The notes beneath the pieces are model-generated. The model made no database searches and had not been told where the DNA came from. It was given only the letters and a program-made list of their open reading frames with translations. A DNA stretch of 64,000 nt, from contig NZ_JBBEXD010000005.1 in the NCBI RefSeq assembly GCF_037782385.1, positions 310,001 to 374,000 of the forward strand, in the 5' to 3' direction. The translations under genes were made by a program, and so were the position numbers. Shown in pieces: positions 36,976 through 46,527 of this stretch. Every line of letters starts with the position of its first letter. The first letter of the stretch is position 1. The stretch comes from Ascidiimonas meishanensis (GTDB taxonomy: Bacteria > Bacteroidota > Bacteroidia > Flavobacteriales > Flavobacteriaceae).

Positions 36976-39555
36976 TCACTCAACAATATTTTTAAGAATG
37001 GACAAGTTGACGAGATGAATCCTAAACCAATACACCAAAAACAAACCACCCAACAAAAACAAACCACCTAAAAGATAGTACACCGTTAGGCTAGACTCCT
37101 TGGGTTGGTTGAGACTTCCATAAAACACAAAAGAGCTCCAATAGTAGGGAGACTTTTTGAGAGTACTAATCTGGTCACTTTCTAAATAACTCAATTTAGC
37201 ATGATGGTTGGCAAGGTATTCGGATTGGTGTGTTGCATAATCTGAATAAAAAGAACGCATTATTTGAGAAGTAGCCAAATCATTTATAGGCCAAAGAGAG
37301 AATAAGATATTTTTTGCACCAGCATATTGAAAACCGCGTGAAATACTCATAGGGCCTTCGCTTTTATAGACTTTTCCCACGCCTGTTTCGCAAGCACTTA
37401 GTACTACCAAGTTTGCATTTATATTCAGCGCATATATTTCATTTAAGGTCATAGCCCCATCATAGAAGCTAATATTTACAGGATTTTTGGCATTTCCGGC
37501 GCTTGCATGTGTAGAGAAGTGCAGTATATTGTAGTTTGCTTCATTTTTTATAAAATTGGCTTTAGTAGCTTTATCGTGCATCAACAGTTTTGCAGTCATC
37601 TCCTTGCGTATATAGATGGCTTCTTCTAAAGAGTACGTAAGTTTTTGATTGGTATTTTTAAATACTGGAAATACCCCTAAAACTTGAGGCATATCATTTC
37701 TTTTAGACTGCTCAAGATAAAAGGGAATGGCGGTGTTATATAAGACACGATGCTTTTTAATTACAAAAGGCATTTTCGTATAATTAGTGGTGGCAGCCTC
37801 AGCCGTTAATAAGGCTTCAAAAGGAATAAAATTTAATAACCCATCTGGAATAACAATGATATTCTCATGGGAAGAAAGCTGCTTGAAACCTAGCAATTGA
37901 TACATCTCAAAAGCATATTTTTTAAATGTAGGGATATCATTGTTTATAATAGAAGCATTGTTAAAGAGGTTATTGAAAGCAACAATTTTATTTTGGGTAG
38001 TTTCACTTAGTGCGATCTTATTAAATACCACAGAATCTGGGGTGATACTAAATTGATAAATAGCCCGGGTACCATAAAAGTATTCCACCAAAGTAGCATC
38101 GTCAGTTTTAAGTTTTTTTTGCAGCTGTTTGCTATCAAAAGGAGTAAGGTCTCTTTGATGGATGGCATCAATGCTTTTTTTCAGTGTTTTTAGTTCAATA
38201 CTAATGGTATGCAAACGTTGACTTAATTGGGTGATGATAGCAGCTTTTGAAGAGCCCATTTGTTCTTTAATCAAGAGATTAGTGTACCGCTCTTGTGCTG
38301 TTAACAGTTGATGTTCTTTTTGTAACAAAGAGTCGCTAGGGAACTGTGTTAACAATGCTTTTTTAAGAAATGCTTCTTTCAGAATAAGAGATCTACTTCG
38401 TTCTGCATACTGCAAAGCAGCGTTAAAGTAAGAAGCACTTTTTTCTTTTTCATACTCAGAGTAAAGCAGGGCAATACATTTTTCTTGACGTACTCTGTTT
38501 CGTGCTAAGGTTTCAATTTTGGATGCTTGCGAGGTGAGATTGCGGTATAATAAAGAGGATACATAGGTACTTAAATCATAACACTCCAGTGCTTGCGGGG
38601 TAGTAGGTTGATTGGCTGCTAACAAGTCTAAAATAACCGTAAAAGTAGCATCTGCATAGAGGTCTTCTTTCTTGGGGAGCCCTTTGCCGTTAAAATTAGG
38701 AAGCAGTAACCGCAATGCCCTTTTTAGGTTTTTTGAGGCAGCAGCATAGTTAGTACCCATTAAATAAAGCTGCGCCTCTTCTACGGCTAGTTTGGCTTTG
38801 GTTCTTATAGATAATGTATCTTTTTCAAGGAAGTCTTTTTTATACTTAAAATAGCGCAATGCGTTTTGAAAATCCTTGTTTTTTATCGCAAGCTGGTATT
38901 TTACTTCATTCGCATTGTAGGTATTTTTGCTGGTTATCGCATTAATTTGGTTTAAAGCAATAAGGCTGGTATTTCTAATATTTTCAAGCTTTTGGGCTTG
39001 TTTGGTAGTGAGTTTTTTGATTTTTAAAGCTTCATATGTAATAGAAAGAACCGTTTCATGCTTCCCCATGGTTTGATAAAGCAGCCCCAAATTAATAGCA
39101 CCTCCTATTCTATGTGCTGTATGATTATTTTTTTCGGCTAGAAAGATATATTGCTTAATAGTACTCTCCGCATTCGTATAATCGCCTCCTTTAATATATA
39201 AATTCCCCAAAGGTTTCAGGCAATTTTCAGTGATGTCGTAATCAGATAGTTTAGAGAGTTGGTAGTTGTTAAACCGTGTCCATGCCTCTTCGTAACTTTT
39301 GGTAGCTTCCTCAGGACTTTTATATCGTAAATAGTAACCTTCAAAACAAAGCAAAAACACAAATGCCAATTGCTCATCCCTTGTTTTTAGCAGATTTCTA
39401 AAAGGTGCTATTTGTTTTTTAAAGACCTGATAAGAGGCATCATTTTGGTTTTCAATAAAGTTTTCGGTAGCCACATAAATTTGCTCCTCAAGTGATTGCG
39501 ACATTGCAACACAACCCATGAATAAAACCCATATGTAGACTATTTTTTTCAGCAC
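36976..39555 (-). CDS. Periplasmic TPR-CHAT putative protease with C-terminal membrane anchor
   Basis: The 859-residue protein has a signal peptide (WVLFMGCVAMSQ), a long helical TPR-like region (about 30-450) and a CHAT domain (about 520-820) with the caspase-like catalytic pair His683 in LHFSTHAS and Cys722 in VVLSACETGVG, then GMSISRGFQYAGAKNILFSLWPIND-like sequence (SISRGFQYAGAKNILFSLW). A hydrophobic span at about 827-847 near the C-terminus would anchor it in the inner membrane with the CHAT domain in the periplasm. CHAT proteins are cysteine proteases of the caspase clan. It is followed upstream by a PKD/barrel protein and a lipoprotein in the same direction. Confidence 0.9.
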   Translation of the reverse strand: MLKKIVYIWVLFMGCVAMSQSLEEQIYVATENFIENQNDASYQVFKKQIAPFRNLLKTRDEQLAFVFLLCFEGYYLRYKSPEEATKSYEEAWTRFNNYQLSKLSDYDITENCLKPLGNLYIKGGDYTNAESTIKQYIFLAEKNNHTAHRIGGAINLGLLYQTMGKHETVLSITYEALKIKKLTTKQAQKLENIRNTSLIALNQINAITSKNTYNANEVKYQLAIKNKDFQNALRYFKYKKDFLEKDTLSIRTKAKLAVEEAQLYLMGTNYAAASKNLKRALRLLLPNFNGKGLPKKEDLYADATFTVILDLLAANQPTTPQALECYDLSTYVSSLLYRNLTSQASKIETLARNRVRQEKCIALLYSEYEKEKSASYFNAALQYAERSRSLILKEAFLKKALLTQFPSDSLLQKEHQLLTAQERYTNLLIKEQMGSSKAAIITQLSQRLHTISIELKTLKKSIDAIHQRDLTPFDSKQLQKKLKTDDATLVEYFYGTRAIYQFSITPDSVVFNKIALSETTQNKIVAFNNLFNNASIINNDIPTFKKYAFEMYQLLGFKQLSSHENIIVIPDGLLNFIPFEALLTAEAATTNYTKMPFVIKKHRVLYNTAIPFYLEQSKRNDMPQVLGVFPVFKNTNQKLTYSLEEAIYIRKEMTAKLLMHDKATKANFIKNEANYNILHFSTHASAGNAKNPVNISFYDGAMTLNEIYALNINANLVVLSACETGVGKVYKSEGPMSISRGFQYAGAKNILFSLWPINDLATSQIMRSFYSDYATHQSEYLANHHAKLSYLESDQISTLKKSPYYWSSFVFYGSLNQPKESSLTVYYLLGGLFLLGGLFLVYWFRIHLVNLSILKNIVE

Positions 39556-39570
39556 AAAATACGTTTACTA

Positions 39571-41526
39571 TTAGAATTTCCAGATGGCATACAATTGCAG
39601 ATAATTAAAGTTGTCTTCAAAATTCACTACATACCGCGCCCCTAAACTAGGCCCAATACGTGCAAACCCGGCAGTGACTTCTATTAGAAAACCAGTTCTT
39701 ACATTCGTAAATGAATTAGAGCTGTTAAAAGATACTTCTTCTGTATTAAAAATGGGCGCATCAGGGGAGGTACCTTCAAACTGTGTTACAAGAATATTTT
39801 GCGCTTGTTTTTCACTTACAGAGATGGTTCCTTGTACACCGGCACCCAACCCTATATAATTATTTACGTTGTACCGCAAGAGAACCGGCACTTCCCAATC
39901 TACATTATCATAACTGGTATTGGTTGCCGTTCGTTCTAAAAACTGAAATCCTTGCGCACCATCTACAATTCTTTCTTCCACCTGGGTATTGCCATTATAG
40001 CTGTGAAAACTATTTAGTAATTCTACCTGCCAGTAGAGCCTGTAGGATTTATAAGGAGAAATAGTAGCTCCCAGAAAATAACTATTAGAATTATCTAAAT
40101 TGGCAAAGGAATTATAGCCTGCTTTCACCCCTATAGAAATTCCCGGAAGAAACCGTGTGGTAGAATAATTGGTAATTATAGGTTCATTTTTGTCGAAAAT
40201 AATGGATGTTCTGCTTTTGGTTTTCTTTTTATGAAAGTCTTTTGAAAACTTGATCTTGTATTTTACAAATCCCTTGGTAGAATCGTACTCTTTTACATTT
40301 TTCTGTTCGCTTCCGGGCAAATAAATATTCTTAAAAGTAAAAATAGCCTGCGTTTTTGTATAGGTAGTATCTAAGCAACTATACGCTACCTCCTTTTTAG
40401 GGCAGATGTCGCATTTAGGGTACATATCCGTTACTTGAAGCGTAGCTTTATCCAGCATGTCTGGAATGTCTGTTTCTAAACGAATGGTTCTGGCAGGCCC
40501 TTCCCCATTATTTTGAAACTTGATTTTGTATTTCAAGGTTTTAGAACGCACAAATCTGTAATTCAAAAAGGTAGCATTAGAAGACATTTTGTTAGGATCG
40601 TGCGAAGTCACAATCTCCATTTCCATTTCCTTTACTTTATGATTATCAAAATTAGCATCTGGAACGTACACCCCTCTTACCGATATAATGGCGCTGGTAT
40701 CTTTGAGCATTTCTGGTGTTGTTTTTAAGGTAAAGAATATATTGCGTTCTTCATTGGGCTCCATAGAATTAAAATCAAACGAACTCCAATTCTTATAGTA
40801 GGTCTTGGCATCTTCAAGGGTTAAGGCAAGATTCATTTTTTCGGTTGAATCCTGTAACTGAGCATTATTGGTAAGGTAATTATGGGTTATAGAAGCTAGA
40901 TAGGTATGGGTATCATTGGTTTCATTAGTATAAGCAAATACATTTTCTAGTGTCGCTTTTTCACCATGGTGGGTTCTGGTAGCTACCAACTCAAAATTAT
41001 TGGCGTTGTATTTGTGTTCGTTATAGAATAGGTAGATTTTACCGTTGGTGGCATAATTTTTTAGATTTTTATACCTGAGAATAGCCACCATTTCTTCATT
41101 TGGAATGGGTTCTCTATTCCGCAGCAACTCAAAATCTGTTTCCATAGAAGCAGTTTCTTTCATAGCGGTAGTTACGGTATCTATGGCTACTTTTTTAGGC
41201 CTGGTAGTGGGCGGTTTTCCGGTGTCGTAATTATTAGTTGCCCAAAGGGTTACCTCATAGGTTCCTTTTTTACTGTAGGTGTGTTTTGGGTTTTCTTCGG
41301 TGCTATAATGTCCGTCGCCAAATTCCCAGTAATGGGTATAAAAAGCTTTAGGTGCCCCCGCAATTTGATTTAGCGGTGGTGTTTCCGGAGTAAAGTTTAC
41401 GCTGTTTCCGTTGAGGTTGTATTTTATAGACGCTTCCCTGCTTAATGTATCATTTACCTTAATTTCTTGTGCTGTCCCAGCAATAGCTACTAATATGAAG
41501 AGATAAAACAGTCGTAATTTTTTCAT
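39571..41526 (-). CDS. Secreted PKD-domain protein with C-terminal barrel-like domain
   Basis: The 651-residue protein has a signal peptide (LFILVAIAGTAQE), a PKD domain at about residues 60-105 (YWEFGDGHYSTEENPKHTYSKKGTYEVTLWATN), a middle region with a DUF11/conserved-repeat-like part (LKYKIKFQNNGEGPARTIRLETDIPD) and a C-terminal 200 residues of alternating strands ending in YLQLYAIWKF, an outer-membrane barrel-type terminus. It starts 124 bases after the lipoprotein gene end and lies 15 bases before the CHAT gene, so it is the close partner of CHAT. It may be the surface part of the module. Confidence 0.8.
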   Translation of the reverse strand: MKKLRLFYLFILVAIAGTAQEIKVNDTLSREASIKYNLNGNSVNFTPETPPLNQIAGAPKAFYTHYWEFGDGHYSTEENPKHTYSKKGTYEVTLWATNNYDTGKPPTTRPKKVAIDTVTTAMKETASMETDFELLRNREPIPNEEMVAILRYKNLKNYATNGKIYLFYNEHKYNANNFELVATRTHHGEKATLENVFAYTNETNDTHTYLASITHNYLTNNAQLQDSTEKMNLALTLEDAKTYYKNWSSFDFNSMEPNEERNIFFTLKTTPEMLKDTSAIISVRGVYVPDANFDNHKVKEMEMEIVTSHDPNKMSSNATFLNYRFVRSKTLKYKIKFQNNGEGPARTIRLETDIPDMLDKATLQVTDMYPKCDICPKKEVAYSCLDTTYTKTQAIFTFKNIYLPGSEQKNVKEYDSTKGFVKYKIKFSKDFHKKKTKSRTSIIFDKNEPIITNYSTTRFLPGISIGVKAGYNSFANLDNSNSYFLGATISPYKSYRLYWQVELLNSFHSYNGNTQVEERIVDGAQGFQFLERTATNTSYDNVDWEVPVLLRYNVNNYIGLGAGVQGTISVSEKQAQNILVTQFEGTSPDAPIFNTEEVSFNSSNSFTNVRTGFLIEVTAGFARIGPSLGARYVVNFEDNFNYLQLYAIWKF

Positions 41527-41599
41527 GATTAGGTTAAAATTAAAGGTGTTGGTAGAGATTGAAAATAAGCATTAATTTCTAATTAGATCTAGAAAACAT

Positions 41600-41632
41600 T
41601 AAAATCCGAAAGCCTGAACTTTCGGATTTTTA
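41600..41632 (-). terminator. Terminator after the lipoprotein gene
   Basis: A perfect 12-base stem (AAAATCCGAAAG with CTTTCGGATTTT) with a six-base loop. It is 20 bases beyond the stop of the minus-strand lipoprotein gene and ahead of the PKD/CHAT genes, so it may limit read-through into them. Confidence 0.75.
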
Positions 41633-41650
41633 AATAAGGTAGGGATTGTA

Positions 41651-42625
41651 TTACGGCAATCCGTTAATGATGGTAGTTAGTTCTGCTTCCGTAGCAATGG
41701 TGGTTTCACCTAAGGTAAATGTGAATACATCGTTAGCGGCTATGGTTACTGCTTTAATAGCATACCTCCAGTTTCCATTATCTTCGGTTGCAAAAATGAT
41801 ATGACACTCTAAGCCCACAGGCACTTGTCCATAATGCTCGCTAAATAATCCCGTTCCGGCATCGTAGGTATCTAAATTTGCCAATCCTGTTTCTTCTCCA
41901 TCATACGATAAGTATACATTACTGTTTTGATTGTCAAAACCATCTGGCACACCTACTAAAATTGTTGTTTTGGGTCTTGGATCGTTGTAAAATCTATCTA
42001 CATTGCTCCATCCAAAAGATTGGAAGAATGCATAGTATTGTCCGCCTTCACCAAATACACCCCCTTGTCCTGCAGCAGCATCTTCTTCTCTCCAGGCAAG
42101 GTTGTCATTTTCATCTATTTGGCCTTCCCAAAGAGTCATTGCAGGGTCTGTACCTCCGGTAAGATCAGAGGGTATAATCAACTGTATGTTACAGTTGGTT
42201 TCTAATGCAACCCCGTTTTGAGTAGCTTCCATAAAAAACTCACCTCCAGATATTAATAGAGCCTTGTCTCCGTTTGGTAATATCCCCATAGTAGGTTTGT
42301 TGGTACTTAACATGTTTCCTTTTTCAAAAAGTTCTACATATTCTAAATCAACCGTTCCAGATACCACATCTCCATTTAGGGTTAAGCAGTTGGTATTGAT
42401 GTTGATTTGAACCCCGTTATCTGAAGTAAGGTTGATATTGCTACCATTGGCTTCAAATTGAAAGTTTTGTGTGTTGTTTTCTAAGGCAGCATCTTTTAAG
42501 TCTTTAAATGCTTGTGGGCTGGGGCCATCAAAAAATTGAACATCTACATCGTCATTAGTAGTACAACTGGTAAACATAAAAGCGGTTAAGAATGCGGTTC
42601 CTAGAATTGTTTTTAAATTTTTCAT
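41651..42625 (-). CDS. Putative lipoprotein with beta-sandwich-like body
   Basis: The 324-residue product has a lipobox (LTAFMFTSC) and a mature part rich in beta strands (GVQININTNCLTLNGDVVSGTVDLEYVELFEKGNML, KALLISGGEFFMEATQNGVAL), a pattern I know from uncharacterised flavobacterial lipoproteins. It is divergent from the ECF sigma gene by about 140 bases, which places the regulatory region of the CHAT-side genes and of the sigma operon in the same gap. Function unknown; a role in sensing is inference from position. Confidence 0.78.
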   Translation of the reverse strand: MKNLKTILGTAFLTAFMFTSCTTNDDVDVQFFDGPSPQAFKDLKDAALENNTQNFQFEANGSNINLTSDNGVQININTNCLTLNGDVVSGTVDLEYVELFEKGNMLSTNKPTMGILPNGDKALLISGGEFFMEATQNGVALETNCNIQLIIPSDLTGGTDPAMTLWEGQIDENDNLAWREEDAAAGQGGVFGEGGQYYAFFQSFGWSNVDRFYNDPRPKTTILVGVPDGFDNQNSNVYLSYDGEETGLANLDTYDAGTGLFSEHYGQVPVGLECHIIFATEDNGNWRYAIKAVTIAANDVFTFTLGETTIATEAELTTIINGLP

Positions 42626-42765
42626 AATTTCTAAAGTTTATAATTATTATTTTGTTTTCAAATTGTGCAGCTTTAGTGCTGTTACAACTTTATATCAAAA
42701 GCCTTTGGAAATTGTTACCCCTATTTTGAGAAAAAAATTTAAATTCGTTGAAAACAAAGGGTTTA

Positions 42766-43347
42766 ATGAGTGAAAAAAAAATACATGAAGACCAAAAATA
42801 TATAGATGGTCTACGGGAAAACAACTCATTTATAATACAGGCGATCTATGATAAATTTGTTCCTAAGGTTGTCAATTATATAAAAGGGAATAGTGGAGAC
42901 GCCGCACAGGCAAGAGATGTTGTACAAGAAATATTAGTCACCATATATGAACAGGCTACGTATAAAAAACTCCAATTAACCTGCCCCTTTGATGCGTATT
43001 TTTTCTTGCTGTGTAAGCGTAAGTGGTTAAATGAATTAAAAAAATCTTCTTATAAGGAGGTAACAATTAATGAAGAAGTCTTATCTAAAGGTGACGATGT
43101 AGATGAACTGGCTTTTAGCACAGAACTCTTTGGAGAAAAGCAGCTTTTATTTACCCGAATGTTTCAAAAGTTAGGCGAGGCATGTAAAGATTTATTAAAG
43201 GCTACCTTTAAAATTAAATCTATGGAAGAGGTTGCCGCTAGTTTAGGATTAACCTACGCCTATGCCAGAAAAAAGAAATCGCAGTGTATTGGGAAGTTAA
43301 CAAAGCTCGTTCAGGAATCGCCAAAATTTAACCAGCTTAATAATTAG
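42766..43347 (+). CDS. ECF-type sigma factor with C-terminal extension
   Basis: The ATG at 42766 (MSEKKIHEDQKYIDGL) is preferred over a TTG 18 bases earlier. The 193-residue protein shows region 2 (IIQAIYDKFVPKVVNYIKGNSGDAAQARDVVQEILVTIYEQ) and a helix-turn-helix region 4 (ACKDLLKATFKIKSMEEVAASLGLTYAYARKKKSQCIGKL). It is divergent from the lipoprotein-PKD-CHAT genes and 5 bases upstream of an anti-sigma-like protein. It may direct transcription of the divergent genes; that is a testable inference. Confidence 0.9.
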   Translation: MSEKKIHEDQKYIDGLRENNSFIIQAIYDKFVPKVVNYIKGNSGDAAQARDVVQEILVTIYEQATYKKLQLTCPFDAYFFLLCKRKWLNELKKSSYKEVTINEEVLSKGDDVDELAFSTELFGEKQLLFTRMFQKLGEACKDLLKATFKIKSMEEVAASLGLTYAYARKKKSQCIGKLTKLVQESPKFNQLNN

Positions 43348-43352
43348 TTGTA

Positions 43353-44087
43353 ATGGAAGATCAAGACTACATATTATTTGACAATTATATTTCAGGGGAG
43401 CTTACAGAAGATGCTAAGATGGCCTTTGAAAATAGATTGCGTACGGATGCGGCTTTTAAAAAATCGTATGAAACCTATCAAGAGGCAACCCATTTTTTAG
43501 CGCAAAAATTTGAGCATGAAGAAGCAACGGTAGCATTTAAAGAAAATTTACAAAAAATAGGAGATACGCATTTTAAAGAAACGCCCACTTCAAAGAAGGT
43601 ACGCAGTTTTACTTTTTTAAAGTATGCAGTAGCTGCGTCTATCATTCTAATGATGGGCATCTTTTTGTTTGACCAAAATACAAGTCCGTCTTACGAAGAT
43701 TTTATAACGTATGATACCTTGAGTTTAACCGTTAGAGGAGGAGAGACCAATGCCACCCAAAAAGCAGAAGAAGCTTTTAATACCAAGAATTTTAAAGTAG
43801 CAGAAGGCTATCTAAACACCCTTTTAGAAGCCGATGCTGATAATCAGGAATTGTTACTATACAAAGGAATCACCCTTTTAGAACAAGACAAGCTGGAGGA
43901 AGCAACGGCGCTATTTGAAAAAATACAACACGGCAATTCGGTATTTAAAAACAAGGCAAGCTGGTATTTGGCGTTAACCCATCTTAAAGCGGAAAAGTTT
44001 GCAGAGTGCAAAGCTAGTTTGGAAAGCATACCCGAAGATGCCGAAAGCTATGCACAGGCGCAGAAGCTCTTAGAGGCATTGGAGTAA
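43353..44087 (+). CDS. Anti-sigma-like membrane protein with TPR C-terminus
   Basis: The 244-residue product starts with an acidic cytoplasmic domain (residues 1-80: YILFDNYISGELTEDAKMAFENRLRTDAAFKKSYE) typical of flavobacterial anti-sigma factors, has one span at about 89-108 (KYAVAASIILMMGIFLF), and a periplasmic helical TPR-like part (TQKAEEAFNTKNFKVAEGYLNTLLEADADNQELLLYKGITLLEQDKLEEATALFEKI). It lies 5 bases after the ECF sigma gene. The TPR region could bind a periplasmic partner, such as the TPR-CHAT protein made from the divergent operon. Confidence 0.85.
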   Translation: MEDQDYILFDNYISGELTEDAKMAFENRLRTDAAFKKSYETYQEATHFLAQKFEHEEATVAFKENLQKIGDTHFKETPTSKKVRSFTFLKYAVAASIILMMGIFLFDQNTSPSYEDFITYDTLSLTVRGGETNATQKAEEAFNTKNFKVAEGYLNTLLEADADNQELLLYKGITLLEQDKLEEATALFEKIQHGNSVFKNKASWYLALTHLKAEKFAECKASLESIPEDAESYAQAQKLLEALE

Positions 44088-45433
44088 ACGATGCAACTGG
44101 CTATAGCGTAGGGTGGAGTATTTGGTAAATTCCCTTAGCTGTTTGGGTGTATAGAAGTGCCACCAACGCCCAATACGCATGCGGTATTCTATCGTTTATA
44201 ATCTACACGAGGGGTTTTTGGAGACTGGCAATAGCTACCTGCTTATAAGAAACTTGTTTTATTTTGGCTGCTACCACAGGCTTTGTAAAAAGGCTTATTA
44301 TAGGCTTTAAGGCAGCGTATCTTTTATTAGAATGCTTGCGGTAGGCGCTGGGGGCTTTTTGGGCTCGGAAAACCTGTTTTTAAAGGTGTAGTGGGTTAAG
44401 TGAACTTATTGGCATTTTTAAAAGTGGGTAAAATTTTTAAAAACACCTATTGCGGAGGAGTCTCTCGCAAGGATCAGTCAACGTAAACAAGGTTGCAGGG
44501 TTGGAGAAGCAAAAAAGATCAGAAAAGATACTTTTATTTAATATTCTAATGGTAGTCTGGATAGCTATGATGGTTAAGTTAGGGATCAAATATTATGGAG
44601 AAGTGTCTACTTGTTTTTCATTTCTTTTGCTCCTCCAAAAGAAACGAAACAAAGAAAAGAGGCCTTCGCCAATGAATTTTTTGACTTTAAAGTCAAAAAT
44701 CAATTCCAAAACTTCGCGTCGCTTCGTACCTCCGCTCCTGTTCTTGAAGCTTTTGGAATTTATTCTGCGCCGAAGGGATTCACTGCGTAGTGCTTTAATT
44801 AAGAAGGAGCGTAGCGACGGAACTCTAAGGTTTTGGGTACCAAACACTATCACAAAAACGTATCAAGATTCAAATCTGGACACAGAGGTGTTTGAAGTGC
44901 AGTCTTAGTATGAGAAATCTTTTAGATTGCTAACCAAATGCTTTTGAGCATATAATTCTTTCCGAACCCCTCGACTTTGCTCCATTTGCCGCTCTGGGAT
45001 TTTTGATTAGGTTTTTAATTGTGATTGACCCCTACTATAAGGGATTCTTTTGGTTTCCCCACGCCGCCTGGCTGCTTCACTAAAAACAGCTACTAGCTGT
45101 TTTCTTTACGTTCGCCCCTAGACAAGCAAAGAAAATGAACGCAAGTAACTTATATGCAACAATTTTAATAAATAAAATACCCTATTTAAGGTTAAAAATA
45201 AAACTGAAATTAGATCGAACTCACGTTATCTAAAATCACGTTATCTAAAATCATCAAAATAGGAATGAGATACTTTTTTAGCCCAATATGTATACAATAG
45301 CTAAAAATTAGCTTTTCTCATAAACAAAAGTAGAAATACGTATTTTTATTCTAAATCTTTGGTGGTTTTGAGACAAACTGCCATTGGCAATAATTATAAA
45401 GAAATTGAAAATCTGCAATATTAGTTCTAAAAA
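44088..45433. other. 1.3-kb gene-free accessory stretch with short repeats
   Basis: I see no credible gene here. A 152-codon open reading at 44450-44908 has a poor composition (KRNKEKRPSPMNFLTLK) and overlaps an imperfect inverted repeat (AATTCCAAAACTTC at 44702-44715 with GAAGCTTTTGGAATT at 44746-44760). A 16-bp direct repeat (ATCACGTTATCTAAAA type) occurs at about 45220-45252, then the first copy of the dispersed 140-bp repeat. The mosaic look suggests remnants from past insertions. Confidence 0.6.
45246..45385 (+). repeat. Dispersed regulatory repeat, copy 1
   Basis: A 140-bp segment nearly identical to copy 2 (49248-49387). It contains the palindromes GCTAAAAATTAGC and AAATACGTATTT, an AATCTTTG element similar to the Bacteroidota -7 box, and ends with TTTGAGACAAACTGCCATT. 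It lies 48 bases before the AraC gene at 45434. It probably carries the promoter and a regulator site. Confidence 0.85.
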
Positions 45434-46423
45434 ATGAAATACTTTTCTATAAATCTATATCTCAAGATGCTTAATTGTGCGATAGCTGAAGGCATGTCTA
45501 GAAATGATTTTATGGAATTGCCTACATCAATAGATGAAGCAGAACATTTACAGGTTATTGCTGCGGACGAATTTCTGGATTTACATGAATTATTGGACGA
45601 TAAACTTGGTCCTGGATTTGGGATTCGTGTAGGTCAACAAATGCTTATTGAGGATTATGGTGTTTTAGGACTTTCGTGGCGCACCTGCTCAAGGGTAGGT
45701 GAAATTTTTGAAAGGAGTGAACGCTACTTCAAATTATTATCCAACACCTTTGTATGGCAAATTCAAAAAGAAGAAAACGTCTCTCATGTCACTCTCAACA
45801 GGGAAGCTCATAGAAGAGGCATGGAACTATCCACAGAAGCAAGTTTATCTGCAGCGGTTGTTGTATTACAAGCCATTTCTGAAAAACATATTTCACCAAC
45901 TCAAGTCAGTTTTAAGCACAAGTCACCAAAAGACTTAACCAGCTTCAATATAGCATTTAATTGTCCTATATTATTTAATCAACCACAATATGCGATAAGC
46001 TATAAAACAGAAGACCTTAATTTAAGAACAGCCAAAGCCGATGCCAGCATTAATAGTTACCTCTTACAACAAGTTGATGAAAAAACTAAAGGCATTAAAA
46101 TCCCAGGCACAAAATTTGTCAGAGATGTCGAATCTCTCATAAAAGACGCACTACCCACCGGAATTCCAAGTATTCATAATATTGCGGACCTTACTGCTAT
46201 GAGTAACCGAACGCTTACGAGAAGACTTTCGGAAGCAGGTGTTACTTATCGTGACTTAATTAAAAAGACTCAAGAAAACATCGCAAAGGATATGCTGGGG
46301 AATACTACACAAAGCGTTGGCGAAATTGCATTCTTAACAGGTTTTTCCGAGCAAAGTGCATTCAATCGTGCTTTTAAAAAATGGACAGAACAAACACCAT
46401 CAGAATTTAGAAAGTCCATCTAA
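45434..46423 (+). CDS. AraC-family transcriptional regulator with arabinose-binding-like N-terminus
   Basis: The 329-residue protein has an N-terminal sensing domain of the Arabinose_bd type (LHELLDDKLGPGFGIRVGQQMLIEDYGVLGLSWRTCSRVGE) and a C-terminal AraC DNA-binding domain with two helix-turn-helix motifs (IHNIADLTAMSNRTLTRRLSEAGVTYRDLIKKTQ and VGEIAFLTGFSEQSAFNRAFKKWTEQTPSEFR). It starts 48 bases after dispersed repeat copy 1, so that repeat probably controls it. A set of small membrane/redox genes follows in the same direction and may be its targets. Confidence 0.93.
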   Translation: MKYFSINLYLKMLNCAIAEGMSRNDFMELPTSIDEAEHLQVIAADEFLDLHELLDDKLGPGFGIRVGQQMLIEDYGVLGLSWRTCSRVGEIFERSERYFKLLSNTFVWQIQKEENVSHVTLNREAHRRGMELSTEASLSAAVVVLQAISEKHISPTQVSFKHKSPKDLTSFNIAFNCPILFNQPQYAISYKTEDLNLRTAKADASINSYLLQQVDEKTKGIKIPGTKFVRDVESLIKDALPTGIPSIHNIADLTAMSNRTLTRRLSEAGVTYRDLIKKTQENIAKDMLGNTTQSVGEIAFLTGFSEQSAFNRAFKKWTEQTPSEFRKSI

Positions 46424-46492
46424 AATTAGCCATTTGGCCCAAAATGTCAAAATCTTGTCTTTAAGTGTCAAAAAACTCTTTTGAACACTTCA

Positions 46493-46500
46493 CATCTTTG
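46493..46500 (+). promoter_or_regulatory. Possible -7 element before the small cytochrome gene
   Basis: CATCTTTG, one base from TAnnTTTG, 27 bases before the ATG of the CXXCH protein. It gives the group of small genes its own start separate from the AraC gene. No TTG at standard spacing is found. Confidence 0.35.
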
Positions 46501-46527
46501 TATCATCAAATTAATTAACACAATTTA

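Noticed and set aside
36976..39555. CHAT protein as part of a type III-E CRISPR protease system
   Set aside because: The protein has a signal peptide and a membrane anchor and there are no cas genes in the window; the neighbours are envelope and sigma-factor genes.
44450..44908. 152-codon open reading as a gene
   Set aside because: Composition is unlike real proteins, it covers an inverted repeat, and it lies in a mosaic noncoding stretch. No family or start signal is visible.
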